A DNA stretch of 20,855 nt from JAVVEW01 sp032251045 (GCA_032251045.1 JAVVEW010000041.1:1-20855); one strand, 5' to 3'. Positions 1-8,747 are shown, counted from the stretch's first letter. Notes: generated from the letters alone by a model not told the origin. Numbers and translations: made by a program.

Positions 1-135
1 TAATCGCCAGCAAATTTTTCGCTGCTGAAATCGGATGGATCCCATTTCAGCTTTCGCGAAAAATGCTGGCGCCCTTTTCCAGGCCCGACTCCATCGTCGC
101 TACCCGTCTGTAAACGAAAGCAGAAACAAGCAATT

Positions 136-357
136 TCAAGCCGCTTGATCAAACAAGGTCTTGGCGGTGTGCATACCATGCAGAAAGCGGGTTTGGCGTT
201 CTTCGACCAGGGTAATCAGGCTTTCTGGTTCAACAATAAGAGGGTGATCCTTGAGTTTGTTAGTTTGTCCAAGACGCCATTCCCCGGGCGGAGTTGACTC
301 CAGAGCGTCTTTGACCTGGTGTCGCCGATACGTTGTTGATGGTTGAGAGGTGTCAAA
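136..357 (-). pseudogene. 3' remnant of an unrecognised minus-strand gene
   Basis: An open frame of 73 codons runs on the minus strand from just after a TAA at 358-360 to a TGA at 136-138. It has no start codon near its beginning; the only Met lies close to the C-terminus. The translation contains KDHPLIVEPESLITLVEER and ends MHTAKTLFDQAA. The pattern EP-x-L-x2-VEER-x4/5-HG-x2-TA resembles the C-terminal pattern of the two repeat copies at 403-536 and 9828-10006, so I read it as the truncated end of a related gene. I cannot name the family. The alternative is chance open frame, but the shared pattern and coding-like composition argue for a real remnant. Confidence 0.4.
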
Positions 358-389
358 TTATCAATGTTTTGCTCATGTCAGCAGCAAGG

Positions 390-536
390 CTCAATTTGGA
401 GTCTAAAAAGGATATTGGGAGCACTTGGCGAGGATGTCAGCAGCATGGATTGCGGTAAAGCCCCCATGGATGGGATCACGGCGTTCCTCGACAAGTGCTA
501 CCCATGTCTAAAGCACAGTGAAAAGGCTCAAACTGA
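390..536. repeat. Direct repeat, copy 1 (about 147 bp)
   Basis: This stretch matches 9815-9951 nearly base for base in the same orientation. Both start ctcaatttggagtctaaaaa and end aaaaggctcaaactga. Differences are about a dozen substitutions plus a 10-bp insertion here (about 493-502) that copy 2 lacks. The two copies lie about 9.4 kb apart and flank rapA, tsaP-dprA-smg-topA and the rpn gene. No terminal inverted repeats or target-site duplications are visible, so it is not obviously an insertion sequence. Confidence 0.85.
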
Positions 537-555
537 GAATGGCTGTCATATCGGC
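403..555 (-). pseudogene. C-terminal remnant of unrecognised gene, frameshifted copy
   Basis: Read on the minus strand this is the same C-terminal coding end as in copy 2: FEPFHCALDM, then VEERRDPIHGG, then ILAKCSQYPF and a TAG stop at 403-405. The 10-bp insertion at about 493-502 falls between ALDM and VEER and breaks the frame, so the two halves cannot be translated as one protein. Within the last 29 residues it differs from copy 2 at about six positions, most of them conservative, which suggests protein-level constraint before decay. No upstream part of the gene is visible before rapA begins. Function is unknown. Confidence 0.5.
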
Positions 556-617
556 ATAAAACCAACCAAACGCCTGGGTTTTGCTAAAATGGTCGGTTTA
601 TTAAACCTAAGTAGAAC

Positions 618-3383
618 ATGAATGAATTCATTGCCGGTCAATGTTGGATCAGCCGCACCGAGCCTGAGTTGGGATTGGGGCTGGTGGTTGAGGTGTTAGT
701 CAATCGGGTCGTGGTGCATTTTCTGGCGTCCGGCGAACAGCGCACTTACGCCCGTGATAATACACCGCTGGTGCGTGCGGCGTTCAGAGCCGGGGAGAGG
801 CTGGAAACCCTGGACGGCGTGAAAGTCAGGGTGACCGAGGTCGAAGTCGCGGGTGGCTTGTTGACCTATGTCGGCCAAACGGAACACGGTCAGTCGATAC
901 GGCTGGAGGAAATGGAACTCAATCCGCACCTGACCTTCAGCAATCCGGAAGACCGTTTGTTTACCGGCCAATTCGACCCGCCACAGGGCTTTGAGTTGCG
1001 TTATCAAGGTTGGCAATGGCAGGCGCGGCATCAGCAATCTTCGGCCAAAGGTTTGCTGGGTGCGCGCGCCGCACTATTACCACATCAGCTTTATATCGCT
1101 CATGAGGCCGCTCGCCGCGAGCCACCCCGAATTCTGCTGGCCGATGAGGTTGGGCTGGGTAAGACCATCGAGGCCGGCCTGATTATCCACCATCGCCGGC
1201 TCAACGGCTTAAGCCGCAAAGTGCTGGTGATCGTGCCCGAGCCGATTCTGCATCAATGGTTGGTGGAAATGCTCAGGCGCTTTAACCTGCGTTTCACTTT
1301 GCTCGATGCCCAACGTTGTGCTGACATGCGCGCATCCGCTTTTGCTGAACCCGAGCTGGTGTTGTGCGGGCAGCGCTTTTTAAGCCAAAACCCCGACTAT
1401 CAAGCCCAGGTACTGGCCGAAAACTGGGATCTGGTGGTGATCGATGAGGCGCATCATCTGATCTTTCAAGGCAATCAACTCAGTCCTGACTATGCCTTTG
1501 CCGAGCGTTTGGCACAGGCTGCGGCCGGTTTGATTTTGTTGACCGCAACGCCTGAACAAATGGGCGCGGACAGTCATTTTGCCCAGTTGCGTTTGCTGGA
1601 CCCGGATCGGTATTACGATTTTGACCGTTTTGTCGAAGAGCAAAAACATTTTCGTCCCGCCGCCGCCTTGGCCAAAGCTTTACAAAGCGGGCGTCCGTTA
1701 TCTTCCGATGAACACGCTGCTCTGACCGCCTTGCTGCGCGATGATGACGCGCACATCTGGCTTCAGCGTCTTGAGCAGCCTGGCACCGAGACAGCGGCGC
1801 GTGAGGCATTGCTGGCGCTACTGCTGGATTTGCATGGCACGGGCCGGGTGATGTTCCGCAACTCCCGGCATACCGTTAAAGGCTTTCCCGATCGGGAGGT
1901 GCATGTTTATCCTCTGAGTGGTGATGTCGCCGCCATTGGCGATGACGACCCGCGCTGTCAATGGTTGTTGACCCAGCTTAAAGCCCTCGACCCCGACAAA
2001 GCATTGTTGATTTGCCGAGAGGCCGACACGGCCAAAGCCTTGGCCGAATGGTTGAAAAAGCGGCACGGCGTGGTGTCGGCGTTATTTCACGAACAGTTGT
2101 CGATTATCGAACGCGACCGCGCCGCCGCTTATTTTGCCGACCCACAAAGCCCGGCGCGATTGTTGATTTGTTCGGAAATCGGCAGCGAGGGACGTAATTT
2201 TCAGTTTCTTAAAGATTTGATCTTGTTTGATCTGCCGGAAAATCCCGAAGTGCTGCAGCAACGCATTGGCCGCTTGGACAGGATCGGGCAGCGGCGGGTG
2301 ATTCAGCTGCATGTGCCCTATGTGTTGGGCAGTCGCGAGCAGGGTCTTTATTTGTGGTACCACGAAGGTCTGAATGCACTGCGGCATAATGTTTCGGCGG
2401 CGCCCAAAGTGGCCGAACAAGTGGCTGACGATTTGGCTTTTGCCCTGGCCGGGAATGATATCGCTAAATGGCAGGCATTGGCCAAGAAAACCCGGCCATT
2501 GGCTGAAAAACTGGAGCAAGAGCTGCATGATGGCCGTGATCTGTTATTGGAGCTCAACTCTTGTCGGTCCGAGAAAATCACGCCGTTGCTGACCACGATT
2601 CAGGCGCTGGAGCAGGATGCCGGAGTTAAGGATTATTGTGAAACGCTGTTTGATTATTTCGGCATCGACAGCGAACTGCATTCACCCGGTTGTTACATTC
2701 TAAAACCCGGCAAACTGCTGCGGCCGATAGAGCGGACGGTGTTGCCGGATGACGGGGTGACCGTGACTTATGATCGCGCTCAGGCGCTGGCGCGTGAGGA
2801 TTTCCAGTTTCTCACCCTGGAACATCCTTTGATTGAAACCTTGAACGAAGCCTTGATGACTTCGGAACTGGGTAATGCCACAGTCAGTATAGTCAAGCTT
2901 GAAGGGTTCAAAACCGGGCAGTTCTTGCTGGAATGTTTGTTTGTCGCCGAAGTCAGCGCGCCGCCTGAGCTGCATGTCGGGCGCTTCTTTCCAGTCACGC
3001 CGATACGCCGGGTGCTCGATAACCGGGGACAGGATGTGACCAAAACCTATACGCATCAGGCTTTACGCGGCCAGGCGGGGGCGATCAAGGAAGACGTGTT
3101 GCTGAATGTGTTGCAGCATTATCGCCGCTTGCTCGAAACGCTGAAAAGCCAGGCGGAATTGACCGCCCAGCAAACCTTAGAGCAACTGCAAACGGCGGCG
3201 ATTGCACAACTGCGCCGTCATTACAGCGCTGAAGTCAAACGTTTACAGCGCTTGCAGCGTTTGAATCCCATGATTCAGCCCGCTGAGATCGAGGGGTTGT
3301 CCGAAACCGCTTTGCTGTTAAAAGAGGCCGTCGAGCAGGTTCGGCTGCGTCTTGATGCGGTGCGCTTTTTAGTGTGCGCCTGA
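618..3383 (+). CDS. rapA: RNA polymerase-associated ATPase RapA (HepA)
   Basis: A SWI2/SNF2-family ATPase that binds RNA polymerase and promotes its recycling during transcription. The 921 residues are close to the usual length of about 968. The N-terminal Tudor-like region aligns well with RapA (GQCWISRTEPELGLG, residues 7-21). The helicase core shows LADEVGLGKTIEAG (Walker A GLGKT, 179-183), IDEAHH (275-280), LLTATPEQ and QQRIGRLDRIGQ (547-558). Stretches such as HQWLVEMLRRFNLRF are typical of RapA and separate it from generic SNF2 helicases. The start at 618 matches the family N-terminus; no strong ribosome binding site is seen. It stands alone: remnants lie upstream and a 203-bp gap with its own promoter candidate lies downstream. 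Confidence 0.97.
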   Translation: MNEFIAGQCWISRTEPELGLGLVVEVLVNRVVVHFLASGEQRTYARDNTPLVRAAFRAGERLETLDGVKVRVTEVEVAGGLLTYVGQTEHGQSIRLEEMELNPHLTFSNPEDRLFTGQFDPPQGFELRYQGWQWQARHQQSSAKGLLGARAALLPHQLYIAHEAARREPPRILLADEVGLGKTIEAGLIIHHRRLNGLSRKVLVIVPEPILHQWLVEMLRRFNLRFTLLDAQRCADMRASAFAEPELVLCGQRFLSQNPDYQAQVLAENWDLVVIDEAHHLIFQGNQLSPDYAFAERLAQAAAGLILLTATPEQMGADSHFAQLRLLDPDRYYDFDRFVEEQKHFRPAAALAKALQSGRPLSSDEHAALTALLRDDDAHIWLQRLEQPGTETAAREALLALLLDLHGTGRVMFRNSRHTVKGFPDREVHVYPLSGDVAAIGDDDPRCQWLLTQLKALDPDKALLICREADTAKALAEWLKKRHGVVSALFHEQLSIIERDRAAAYFADPQSPARLLICSEIGSEGRNFQFLKDLILFDLPENPEVLQQRIGRLDRIGQRRVIQLHVPYVLGSREQGLYLWYHEGLNALRHNVSAAPKVAEQVADDLAFALAGNDIAKWQALAKKTRPLAEKLEQELHDGRDLLLELNSCRSEKITPLLTTIQALEQDAGVKDYCETLFDYFGIDSELHSPGCYILKPGKLLRPIERTVLPDDGVTVTYDRAQALAREDFQFLTLEHPLIETLNEALMTSELGNATVSIVKLEGFKTGQFLLECLFVAEVSAPPELHVGRFFPVTPIRRVLDNRGQDVTKTYTHQALRGQAGAIKEDVLLNVLQHYRRLLETLKSQAELTAQQTLEQLQTAAIAQLRRHYSAEVKRLQRLQRLNPMIQPAEIEGLSETALLLKEAVEQVRLRLDAVRFLVCA

Positions 3384-3433
3384 CGCGGCATATTGTGGAA
3401 AGCCCCGTGCGCTTGTCACCAGGCCGGAAGTCG

Positions 3434-3462
3434 CTGGCAATCCTGTGTTATTAAACTAAAAT
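3434..3462 (+). promoter_or_regulatory. Candidate sigma70 promoter for the tsaP-dprA-smg-topA operon
   Basis: CTGGCA (3434-3439, 4 of 6 consensus bases) and TAAAAT (3457-3462, 5 of 6) are separated by exactly 17 bp in the gap after rapA. Initiation near 3469 would give a leader of about 118 nt before tsaP. No convincing rapA terminator is seen at 3384-3433, so readthrough from rapA is also possible. The rest of the 3384-3586 gap shows nothing I can name. Confidence 0.4.
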
Positions 3463-3586
3463 GGCGCTATGCCAGTTGCGCCCAACAGCGGTTCATGACT
3501 TGAATGGATGACGGGCTGTTTGATGTTGTTAACCGGCGCAGGGTTATTAGCGGTATCACTCACATGGCGTTTGGATTGGATTTTTT

Positions 3587-4627
3587 ATGAGCTATCAACA
3601 ACTATTGCATGTCTTGCTAGGCTTTTGCCTGTGCTCAGGCGCGGCTTGGGCTGAGTCCTTGGCGCTTAAGGCTGGGCATCCTGAGCATTATGAGGTCAAG
3701 CGGGGCGATACGTTGTGGGACATTGCCGGACATTTTTTGCAGCATCCTTATCAATGGCCACAAATCTGGCAGGGCAATCCGCATATTGAAAATCCGCACT
3801 GGATTTATCCGGGCGATCGTCTGGTATTGACCCGGCACAATGGTCAGCCGCAAATTCATTTGCAGCGTAATCTGGCCAAAACGGGGCGTGATGTCAAATT
3901 GTATCCCAGGATTCGGCAACAGCCGCTGGAAAAACCGATTGAGGTGATTCCAACCGAAAAAATCGCCAAATATCTGACCAATCCGAAAATTGTCGCGGAA
4001 GATGAATTGGCCAAGGCGCCTTATATCGTCGCTATTGCCGGCGAACACGTGATTGCTGGCCAGGGTAACCGGGTTTATGTGCGCGGGCTGGAGGATGCGC
4101 AAAATTTCGCCTTTACCGCCTTTCGTCCAGGGGCCACCTATGTCGATGGCAAAACCAGCGAAGTGCTCGGTTATGAAGGCAAATTTATTGCCAACCTGAA
4201 CCTGGAAAAAGCAGGTGACCCTTCGACATTGTTAATTACCGACGTGGCGCGGGAGGTGTTGATTGGTGATCGTATTTTGCCGCACTCCCAGGGCGAGTTC
4301 AGTTTGAGCTTTTTCCCGCGTCCGCCAGCTAAGGCCGTCGAGGGGCAAATTATCAGCGTCATGGAGGGCGTGTCGCAAATAGGCCAATACGATGTGGTCG
4401 CACTGGATCGGGGCACGGTCGATGGCCTGGAGCCGGGGCATGTGCTGGATATTTATCAGCAGGGTGAGCAGGTTCGAGATCTGTTCAGGGCCGGCGAGTT
4501 AGTGCAGCTGCCGGACGAATTGGCAGGCACCCTGATGGTTTTTCGCGCCTTTGATCGAGTCAGTTACGCCTTGGTTCTGAACGCTTTTCAGGCTATGCAT
4601 GTGCTGGACTATGTCCGCACCCCCTGA
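3587..4627 (+). CDS. tsaP: LysM peptidoglycan-binding protein, TsaP-like
   Basis: An exported protein of 346 residues. A signal peptide (hydrophobic core about residues 6-20, cleavage after AWA at 22) precedes a LysM domain at about 35-81 (YEVKRGDTLWDIAGHF, then NPHWIYPGDRLVL) that should bind peptidoglycan. There is no lipobox, so it is probably a soluble periplasmic protein. The remainder, about 95-346, is the extended region typical of TsaP, the protein that helps seat the type IV pilus secretin PilQ in the cell wall. In many gammaproteobacteria the same gene lies directly before dprA, as here, which supports the assignment. Its 3' end overlaps the dprA reading frame. The TsaP role is inferred from domain and context; no pilus genes lie in this window. 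Confidence 0.8.
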   Translation: MSYQQLLHVLLGFCLCSGAAWAESLALKAGHPEHYEVKRGDTLWDIAGHFLQHPYQWPQIWQGNPHIENPHWIYPGDRLVLTRHNGQPQIHLQRNLAKTGRDVKLYPRIRQQPLEKPIEVIPTEKIAKYLTNPKIVAEDELAKAPYIVAIAGEHVIAGQGNRVYVRGLEDAQNFAFTAFRPGATYVDGKTSEVLGYEGKFIANLNLEKAGDPSTLLITDVAREVLIGDRILPHSQGEFSLSFFPRPPAKAVEGQIISVMEGVSQIGQYDVVALDRGTVDGLEPGHVLDIYQQGEQVRDLFRAGELVQLPDELAGTLMVFRAFDRVSYALVLNAFQAMHVLDYVRTP

Positions 4628-5711
4628 CACCGGCGCACTTTATGCCTGGCTGACGCTGATCCGTACACCTGGCCTGGGCGCCCGAACGTTAGAGCGTGTG
4701 CTGGATGTGCTGGAGCCTGAGCAGCTGCTTGCCGAATCTGCGTCAGCATTGCGCGTTTTGGGATTGAAAGCGCACGTGATTGACGGACTGAAAAATCCAC
4801 CGCTGGCGCGGGTCGAGCAGGACTTAGCCTGGTTGGACGCGCCTGGACATCATTTCATCAGCTGTCGCGATAGCCGCTTTCCGCCCTTGCTGACCGAGTC
4901 TGGCGATGCGCCTGTTGGCTTGTTCGTACTGGGTGACCCTGAGGTGTTGATGACGCCGCAAATCGCCTTGGTTGGCAGTCGTAACCCTTCCCGGCTGGGT
5001 GTTGAGCAAGCTCGACGCTTTGCCCAGACGCTGGCGGGACAGGGCTTTACCATCACCAGCGGCTTGGCGCTAGGTATCGATGCCGCCAGTCATGAAGGTG
5101 CGTTGGCCGCCGGCGGACTGACCGTGGCCGTGACCGGTACCGGGCTGGATCGGGTGTATCCCGCCAGGCATCTACAGTTAGCGCAGAGCATCGCCGGGCA
5201 GGGGGCTTTAGTGTCCGAGTTTCCGCCCGGAACGACGGCTAAAGCCGGGCATTTTCCACGCCGCAATCGCATTATCAGCGGTCTGTCGTTAGCTGTGTGT
5301 GTCATCGAAGCGGCACAACGTAGCGGTTCGCTGATCACCGCACGGCTGGCCCTGGAGCAAAATCGCGACGTGTTTGCCTTGCCTGGTGCAATCAACAACC
5401 CCTTGGCGCAAGGCTGCAACCATCTGATTCGGGAAGGCGCCTGTCTGGTCACCGAGCCTGAGCACATTGCCGAACAATTAGGCCATTTTTTTCAAAAAAA
5501 TGGCCCCGCAATACCTGCCCAACCACAATCAGAGCTTGACCTGGAGCTGCAAACACTATTGAATCTGGTTATGTTCAGCCCGACTTCGATGGATGAATTG
5601 GTCAGTCAGACTGGCCTTGCCGTCGATGAAGTCGCGTCTCGCTTGTTACAACTGGAGCTGTCCGGCTATGTCGACACTACTGCGGGCGGCTGTTATATTC
5701 GTTGCCGATAA
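4599..5711 (+). CDS. dprA: DNA-processing protein DprA (Smf)
   Basis: DprA binds incoming single-stranded DNA and loads RecA in natural transformation. The 370 residues comprise a short SAM-like N-terminal region (about 12-75), the Rossmann-type DprA core (about 85-290) and a C-terminal winged-helix domain (about 308-370). Core motifs seen are LVGSRNPSRLG (124-134), SGLALGIDAASHEGA (154-168), GTGLDRVYP (180-188), FPRRNRIISGLS (219-230) and GSLITARLALEQNRDVFALPG in two adjoining parts (243-263). The start at 4599 lies inside tsaP (29-nt overlap); ATG 4611, giving MSAPPDT, is equally plausible and leaves a 17-nt overlap. The linker between core and winged helix is encoded by a perfect palindrome (see 5481-5505). 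The protein partners functionally with ComM, encoded at the right edge. Confidence 0.96.
   Translation: MCWTMSAPPDTGALYAWLTLIRTPGLGARTLERVLDVLEPEQLLAESASALRVLGLKAHVIDGLKNPPLARVEQDLAWLDAPGHHFISCRDSRFPPLLTESGDAPVGLFVLGDPEVLMTPQIALVGSRNPSRLGVEQARRFAQTLAGQGFTITSGLALGIDAASHEGALAAGGLTVAVTGTGLDRVYPARHLQLAQSIAGQGALVSEFPPGTTAKAGHFPRRNRIISGLSLAVCVIEAAQRSGSLITARLALEQNRDVFALPGAINNPLAQGCNHLIREGACLVTEPEHIAEQLGHFFQKNGPAIPAQPQSELDLELQTLLNLVMFSPTSMDELVSQTGLAVDEVASRLLQLELSGYVDTTAGGCYIRCR
5481..5505. repeat. Perfect 25-nt palindrome with T7 and A7 tracts inside dprA
   Basis: ggccattttttt (5481-5492), a single c, then aaaaaaatggcc (5494-5505) form 12-bp arms around one base. It encodes GHFFQKNG at the domain boundary of DprA. 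In frame it reads CAT TTT TTT CAA AAA AAT, so the run T-TTT-TTT fits the X-XXY-YYZ slippery pattern. As RNA it folds into a tight hairpin. Confidence 0.85.
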
Positions 5712-5722
5712 TTGACTGACTC

Positions 5723-6190
5723 ATGAAAGAAACCATGTTTGATGTGCTGATGTATCTGTTCGAGAACTACATGGACAGTGCCATGGACGTTTTCCCCGAT
5801 GATGAAAATCTGCTCACCGAGCTGACTGAAGCCGGTTTTGAGCAGAGCGAAGTCAGCAAAGCATTTGCCTGGCTGGACTCCCTGGGCGAAAACCAACGCA
5901 TGGTTCCTGCCGTGCCGACCACGTTTCGGGTATTTTCCGATTATGAACAGCAAAAGCTCGATCTGGCTTGTCGCAATTTTTTACTGGCGCTGGAGCATAA
6001 TGGGATTCTTTCCGCCAGCAATCGGGAATGGGTCATCGACCGGGCCATGGCTTTAGATGGCGAAGACTTGAGTCTGGACAATCTGAAATGGATTGTGTTG
6101 ATGATTTTGTTCAGTCAGCCGGATGAAGAGTTGGCGTTCTCCCGTCTTGAGGATATGGTTTTTGACCTGATCCCTGAATACCTGCATTGA
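5723..6190 (+). CDS. smg: Smg family protein (DUF494)
   Basis: A small acidic protein of 155 residues, about the usual length for Smg (E. coli 157). The N-terminus KETMFDVLMYLFENYMD, the middle LTEAGFEQSEVSKAFAWL and the C-terminal LKWIVLMILFSQPDEELAF match the family closely. The molecular function is not established; the gene is known mainly for its constant place next to dprA and topA. It starts 11 nt after the dprA stop and ends 25 nt before topA, so co-transcription is very likely. ATG 5735 (MFDVLMYLF) is an alternative start; 5723 is kept because many homologues begin with a short MKE extension. Confidence 0.93.
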   Translation: MKETMFDVLMYLFENYMDSAMDVFPDDENLLTELTEAGFEQSEVSKAFAWLDSLGENQRMVPAVPTTFRVFSDYEQQKLDLACRNFLLALEHNGILSASNREWVIDRAMALDGEDLSLDNLKWIVLMILFSQPDEELAFSRLEDMVFDLIPEYLH

Positions 6191-6215
6191 TAGCGCCTTA
6201 AACCACTACCAACGA

Positions 6216-8525
6216 ATGCCACATAACCTCGTCATCGTCGAATCTCCCGCCAAAGCGAAAACCATCGAAAAATACCTGGGCAAAGATTTCAAAGTCTTGG
6301 CGTCATACGGTCATGTTCGGGACTTGGTGCCCAAGGAGGGCGCGGTTGACCCCGACCATGATTTCGCCATGAAATACGAAATCATCGACCGCAACCAGCG
6401 CCATGTACAAACCATCGCCAAAGCCATAAAAGGCGCTGAAGCACTGTATCTGGCCACGGACCCGGATCGCGAAGGCGAAGCCATTTCCTGGCATTTATAC
6501 GAGCTTTTGCAAGGCAAAAAACTGTTGACCGGTAAGGCTGTGCATCGCGTGGTGTTTCATGAGATCACCAAAAAAGCGGTGACCGAGGCCATCGCCCATC
6601 CGGGTGAATTATCCATCGAACTGATCAATGCTCAGCAGGCGCGTAGAGCCTTGGATTATCTGGTCGGCTTCAAGTTATCGCCATTGCTGTGGAAGAAAAT
6701 TCGTCGCGGGTTGTCGGCAGGGCGGGTGCAATCTCCGGCACTGCGTATGATCGTCGAGCGCGAGCTGGATATTGAAGCCTTCAAAACCCGGGAATACTGG
6801 ACCTTCGACGCGTTGTTAAAGGCCGTTGGGCAGGCATTCAAGGCACGATTGACCCACTATCAAGGTCAGAAGCTGGAACAGTTCAGCATGACCGATGAGG
6901 TCGCGGCGCAAGCCGCCCGCGACACGCTACTGAACGCGGCTAATGGCCAGCTTGAAGTTGCCAAAGTTGAAAAGAAACAGCGCCGCCGCAACCCGGCGCC
7001 GCCGTTTATCACCTCGACCTTGCAACAAGAGGCTGCCCGTAAGCTGGGCTTTACTACCAAACGCACCATGATGGTTGCCCAGCAGCTTTATGAGGGCATT
7101 GACATTGGTGGCGAAACCACCGGTTTAATTACCTATATGCGTACCGATTCGGTGACGCTGGCGGGCGAGGCCATTGCTGAAATTCGTGACTACATTACCG
7201 ATAAATACGGGCCTGCGTACTTACCGAAAAGCCCAAGGGTGTATAAAACCAAATCCAAAAACGCCCAAGAAGCGCATGAGGCCATTCGCCCGACTTCGGT
7301 GCGTCGTTCGCCGGAGGTATTGAAAAACTACTTAAGCGCTGAGCAGCTCAAGCTATACGAGCTGATTTTCAAGCGCACCGTAGCCTGTCAGATGATTCAT
7401 GCCACGCTCAATACCGTGGCCATCGATTTGCAGTGCGCGGACGGTCAGCATGTATTTCGTGCCACCGGCTCCACCATCGCCAAGCCTGGCTTCATGAGCG
7501 TTTATCTGGAAGGACGCGATGATACGCTGGAGGGCGATGATCAAGAGAGTTTATTGCCTGAGCTTACCGAAGGCGAAAACGTGCCCTTGATCGATGTCAG
7601 CGCCGATCAACATTTCACCGAGCCGCCGCCGCGTTTTACCGAGGCCAGCCTGGTCAAGGCGTTGGAAGAGCGCGGTATTGGCCGGCCTTCGACCTATGCC
7701 AGTATTATTTCCACCTTGCAGGCGCGTGAGTATGTCACGCTGGATAAAAAACGTTTTCAGCCCACTGATGTGGGCCGGGTGGTCAATAAATTCCTGACTG
7801 AGCATTTCACCCGTTATGTCGATTATGATTTTACCGCCAACCTGGAGGACGAACTGGATGCGGTGTCGCGTGGTGAAAAAGCTTGGATACCACTGATGCA
7901 TGAATTCTGGACGCCCTTTCGCGACTTGATTCAGGACAAAGAGCAAAATGTACAGCGCAAGGATGTCACCCAGGAGGCATTGGATGAGGCCTGTCCTGAG
8001 TGCGGTCAGCCGTTGTCGATACGCCTCGGCCGTAATGGCCGGTTTATTGGCTGTACTAACTATCCCGACTGTAAATATACCCGTAACCTGGGTTCAGACG
8101 CGGATGCAGAAAGCAGCGAGCCGGCGCTGGATCGCGCCTGTCCGAAATGTGCCGAACCGCTGGCGATTAAAACGGGTCGTTATGGCAAGTTTATTGGCTG
8201 TACCGGCTATCCCAAATGTCGCCATATCGAGCCGTTGGAAAAGCCGGTGGATACCGGAGTCAGCTGCCCGCTCTGTCACAAGGGGCAGTTACTGAAACGT
8301 AAATCCCGCAACGGTAAAATTTTTTATTCCTGCTCAGGCTATCCCAAATGCAAATATGCCTTGTGGAACGCACCTATCGCCCAATCTTGCCCGGACTGTG
8401 ACTGGCCGGTATTGACATTAAAAGTCACCAAGCGACGTGGTGTGGAAAAAATCTGTCCTCAGGAAGGCTGCAAGTACATCACGCCCTACGAAGGTGATCC
8501 CGCCGATGCCCAAGGGCCCGTTTAA
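6216..8525 (+). CDS. topA: DNA topoisomerase I, TopA
   Basis: A type IA topoisomerase that relaxes negative supercoils. It has 769 residues against 865 in E. coli; the difference lies mostly in the C-terminal region. The Toprim domain starts at once (LVIVESPAKAKTIEKYLG, from residue 5) and carries the metal-binding DPDREGE motif (82-88). The catalytic tyrosine is Y307 in LITYMRTDS. RPTSVRRSPEVL and RGIGRPSTYA are typical core motifs. The tail holds four tetracysteine zinc modules starting at about C593, C642, C684 and C725 (CPECGQPL, CPKCAEPL, CPLCHKGQ, CPDCDWPV). It is the last gene of the tsaP-dprA-smg-topA group. The start at 6216 agrees with the family N-terminus; the ribosome binding site is weak. 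Confidence 0.98.
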   Translation: MPHNLVIVESPAKAKTIEKYLGKDFKVLASYGHVRDLVPKEGAVDPDHDFAMKYEIIDRNQRHVQTIAKAIKGAEALYLATDPDREGEAISWHLYELLQGKKLLTGKAVHRVVFHEITKKAVTEAIAHPGELSIELINAQQARRALDYLVGFKLSPLLWKKIRRGLSAGRVQSPALRMIVERELDIEAFKTREYWTFDALLKAVGQAFKARLTHYQGQKLEQFSMTDEVAAQAARDTLLNAANGQLEVAKVEKKQRRRNPAPPFITSTLQQEAARKLGFTTKRTMMVAQQLYEGIDIGGETTGLITYMRTDSVTLAGEAIAEIRDYITDKYGPAYLPKSPRVYKTKSKNAQEAHEAIRPTSVRRSPEVLKNYLSAEQLKLYELIFKRTVACQMIHATLNTVAIDLQCADGQHVFRATGSTIAKPGFMSVYLEGRDDTLEGDDQESLLPELTEGENVPLIDVSADQHFTEPPPRFTEASLVKALEERGIGRPSTYASIISTLQAREYVTLDKKRFQPTDVGRVVNKFLTEHFTRYVDYDFTANLEDELDAVSRGEKAWIPLMHEFWTPFRDLIQDKEQNVQRKDVTQEALDEACPECGQPLSIRLGRNGRFIGCTNYPDCKYTRNLGSDADAESSEPALDRACPKCAEPLAIKTGRYGKFIGCTGYPKCRHIEPLEKPVDTGVSCPLCHKGQLLKRKSRNGKIFYSCSGYPKCKYALWNAPIAQSCPDCDWPVLTLKVTKRRGVEKICPQEGCKYITPYEGDPADAQGPV

Positions 8526-8540
8526 GAGGCATCAGTATCT

Positions 8541-8572
8541 AAACGTAACATCTATCTTAGATGTAGGCGTTT
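8541..8572 (+). terminator. Stem-loop after topA, possible terminator
   Basis: acatct (8548-8553) and agatgt (8559-8564) pair perfectly around atctt. The stem extends outward through a small internal loop by aaacg (8541-8545) with cgttt (8568-8572). It begins 15 nt after the topA stop codon. There is no clear U tract behind it, so it may end transcription weakly or only protect the mRNA 3' end. Confidence 0.4.
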
Positions 8573-8747
8573 CACAGTCTTAAACAATCCCGTCTCAATC
8601 CCCCTTTGAAAAAAGGCGATTCAGGTAGAGCAGTCCCATAAGAGGTGTTTTCCGATACGGTGGAAATACAGTGCCTCGTTCAGGCTCATGTGTCATTGGA
8701 CAAGTCTTGCTATCGTATTGGCAATGCCTTTGTGCTAGATTTCGCGC
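8573..8747. other. Gap between topA and the rpn gene
   Basis: I see no gene here. A small repeat-like element, ccccctttgaaaaaagg at about 8599-8615, resembles degenerate forms of dispersed intergenic repeats. I find no convincing promoter pair for the rpn gene. Confidence 0.3.

Noticed and set aside
343..621. Plus-strand open frame of 92 codons before rapA
   Set aside because: It starts with TTG, overlaps the rapA start and runs antisense to the repeat copy, whose minus-strand reading has the conserved peptide; the plus-strand peptide looks random.
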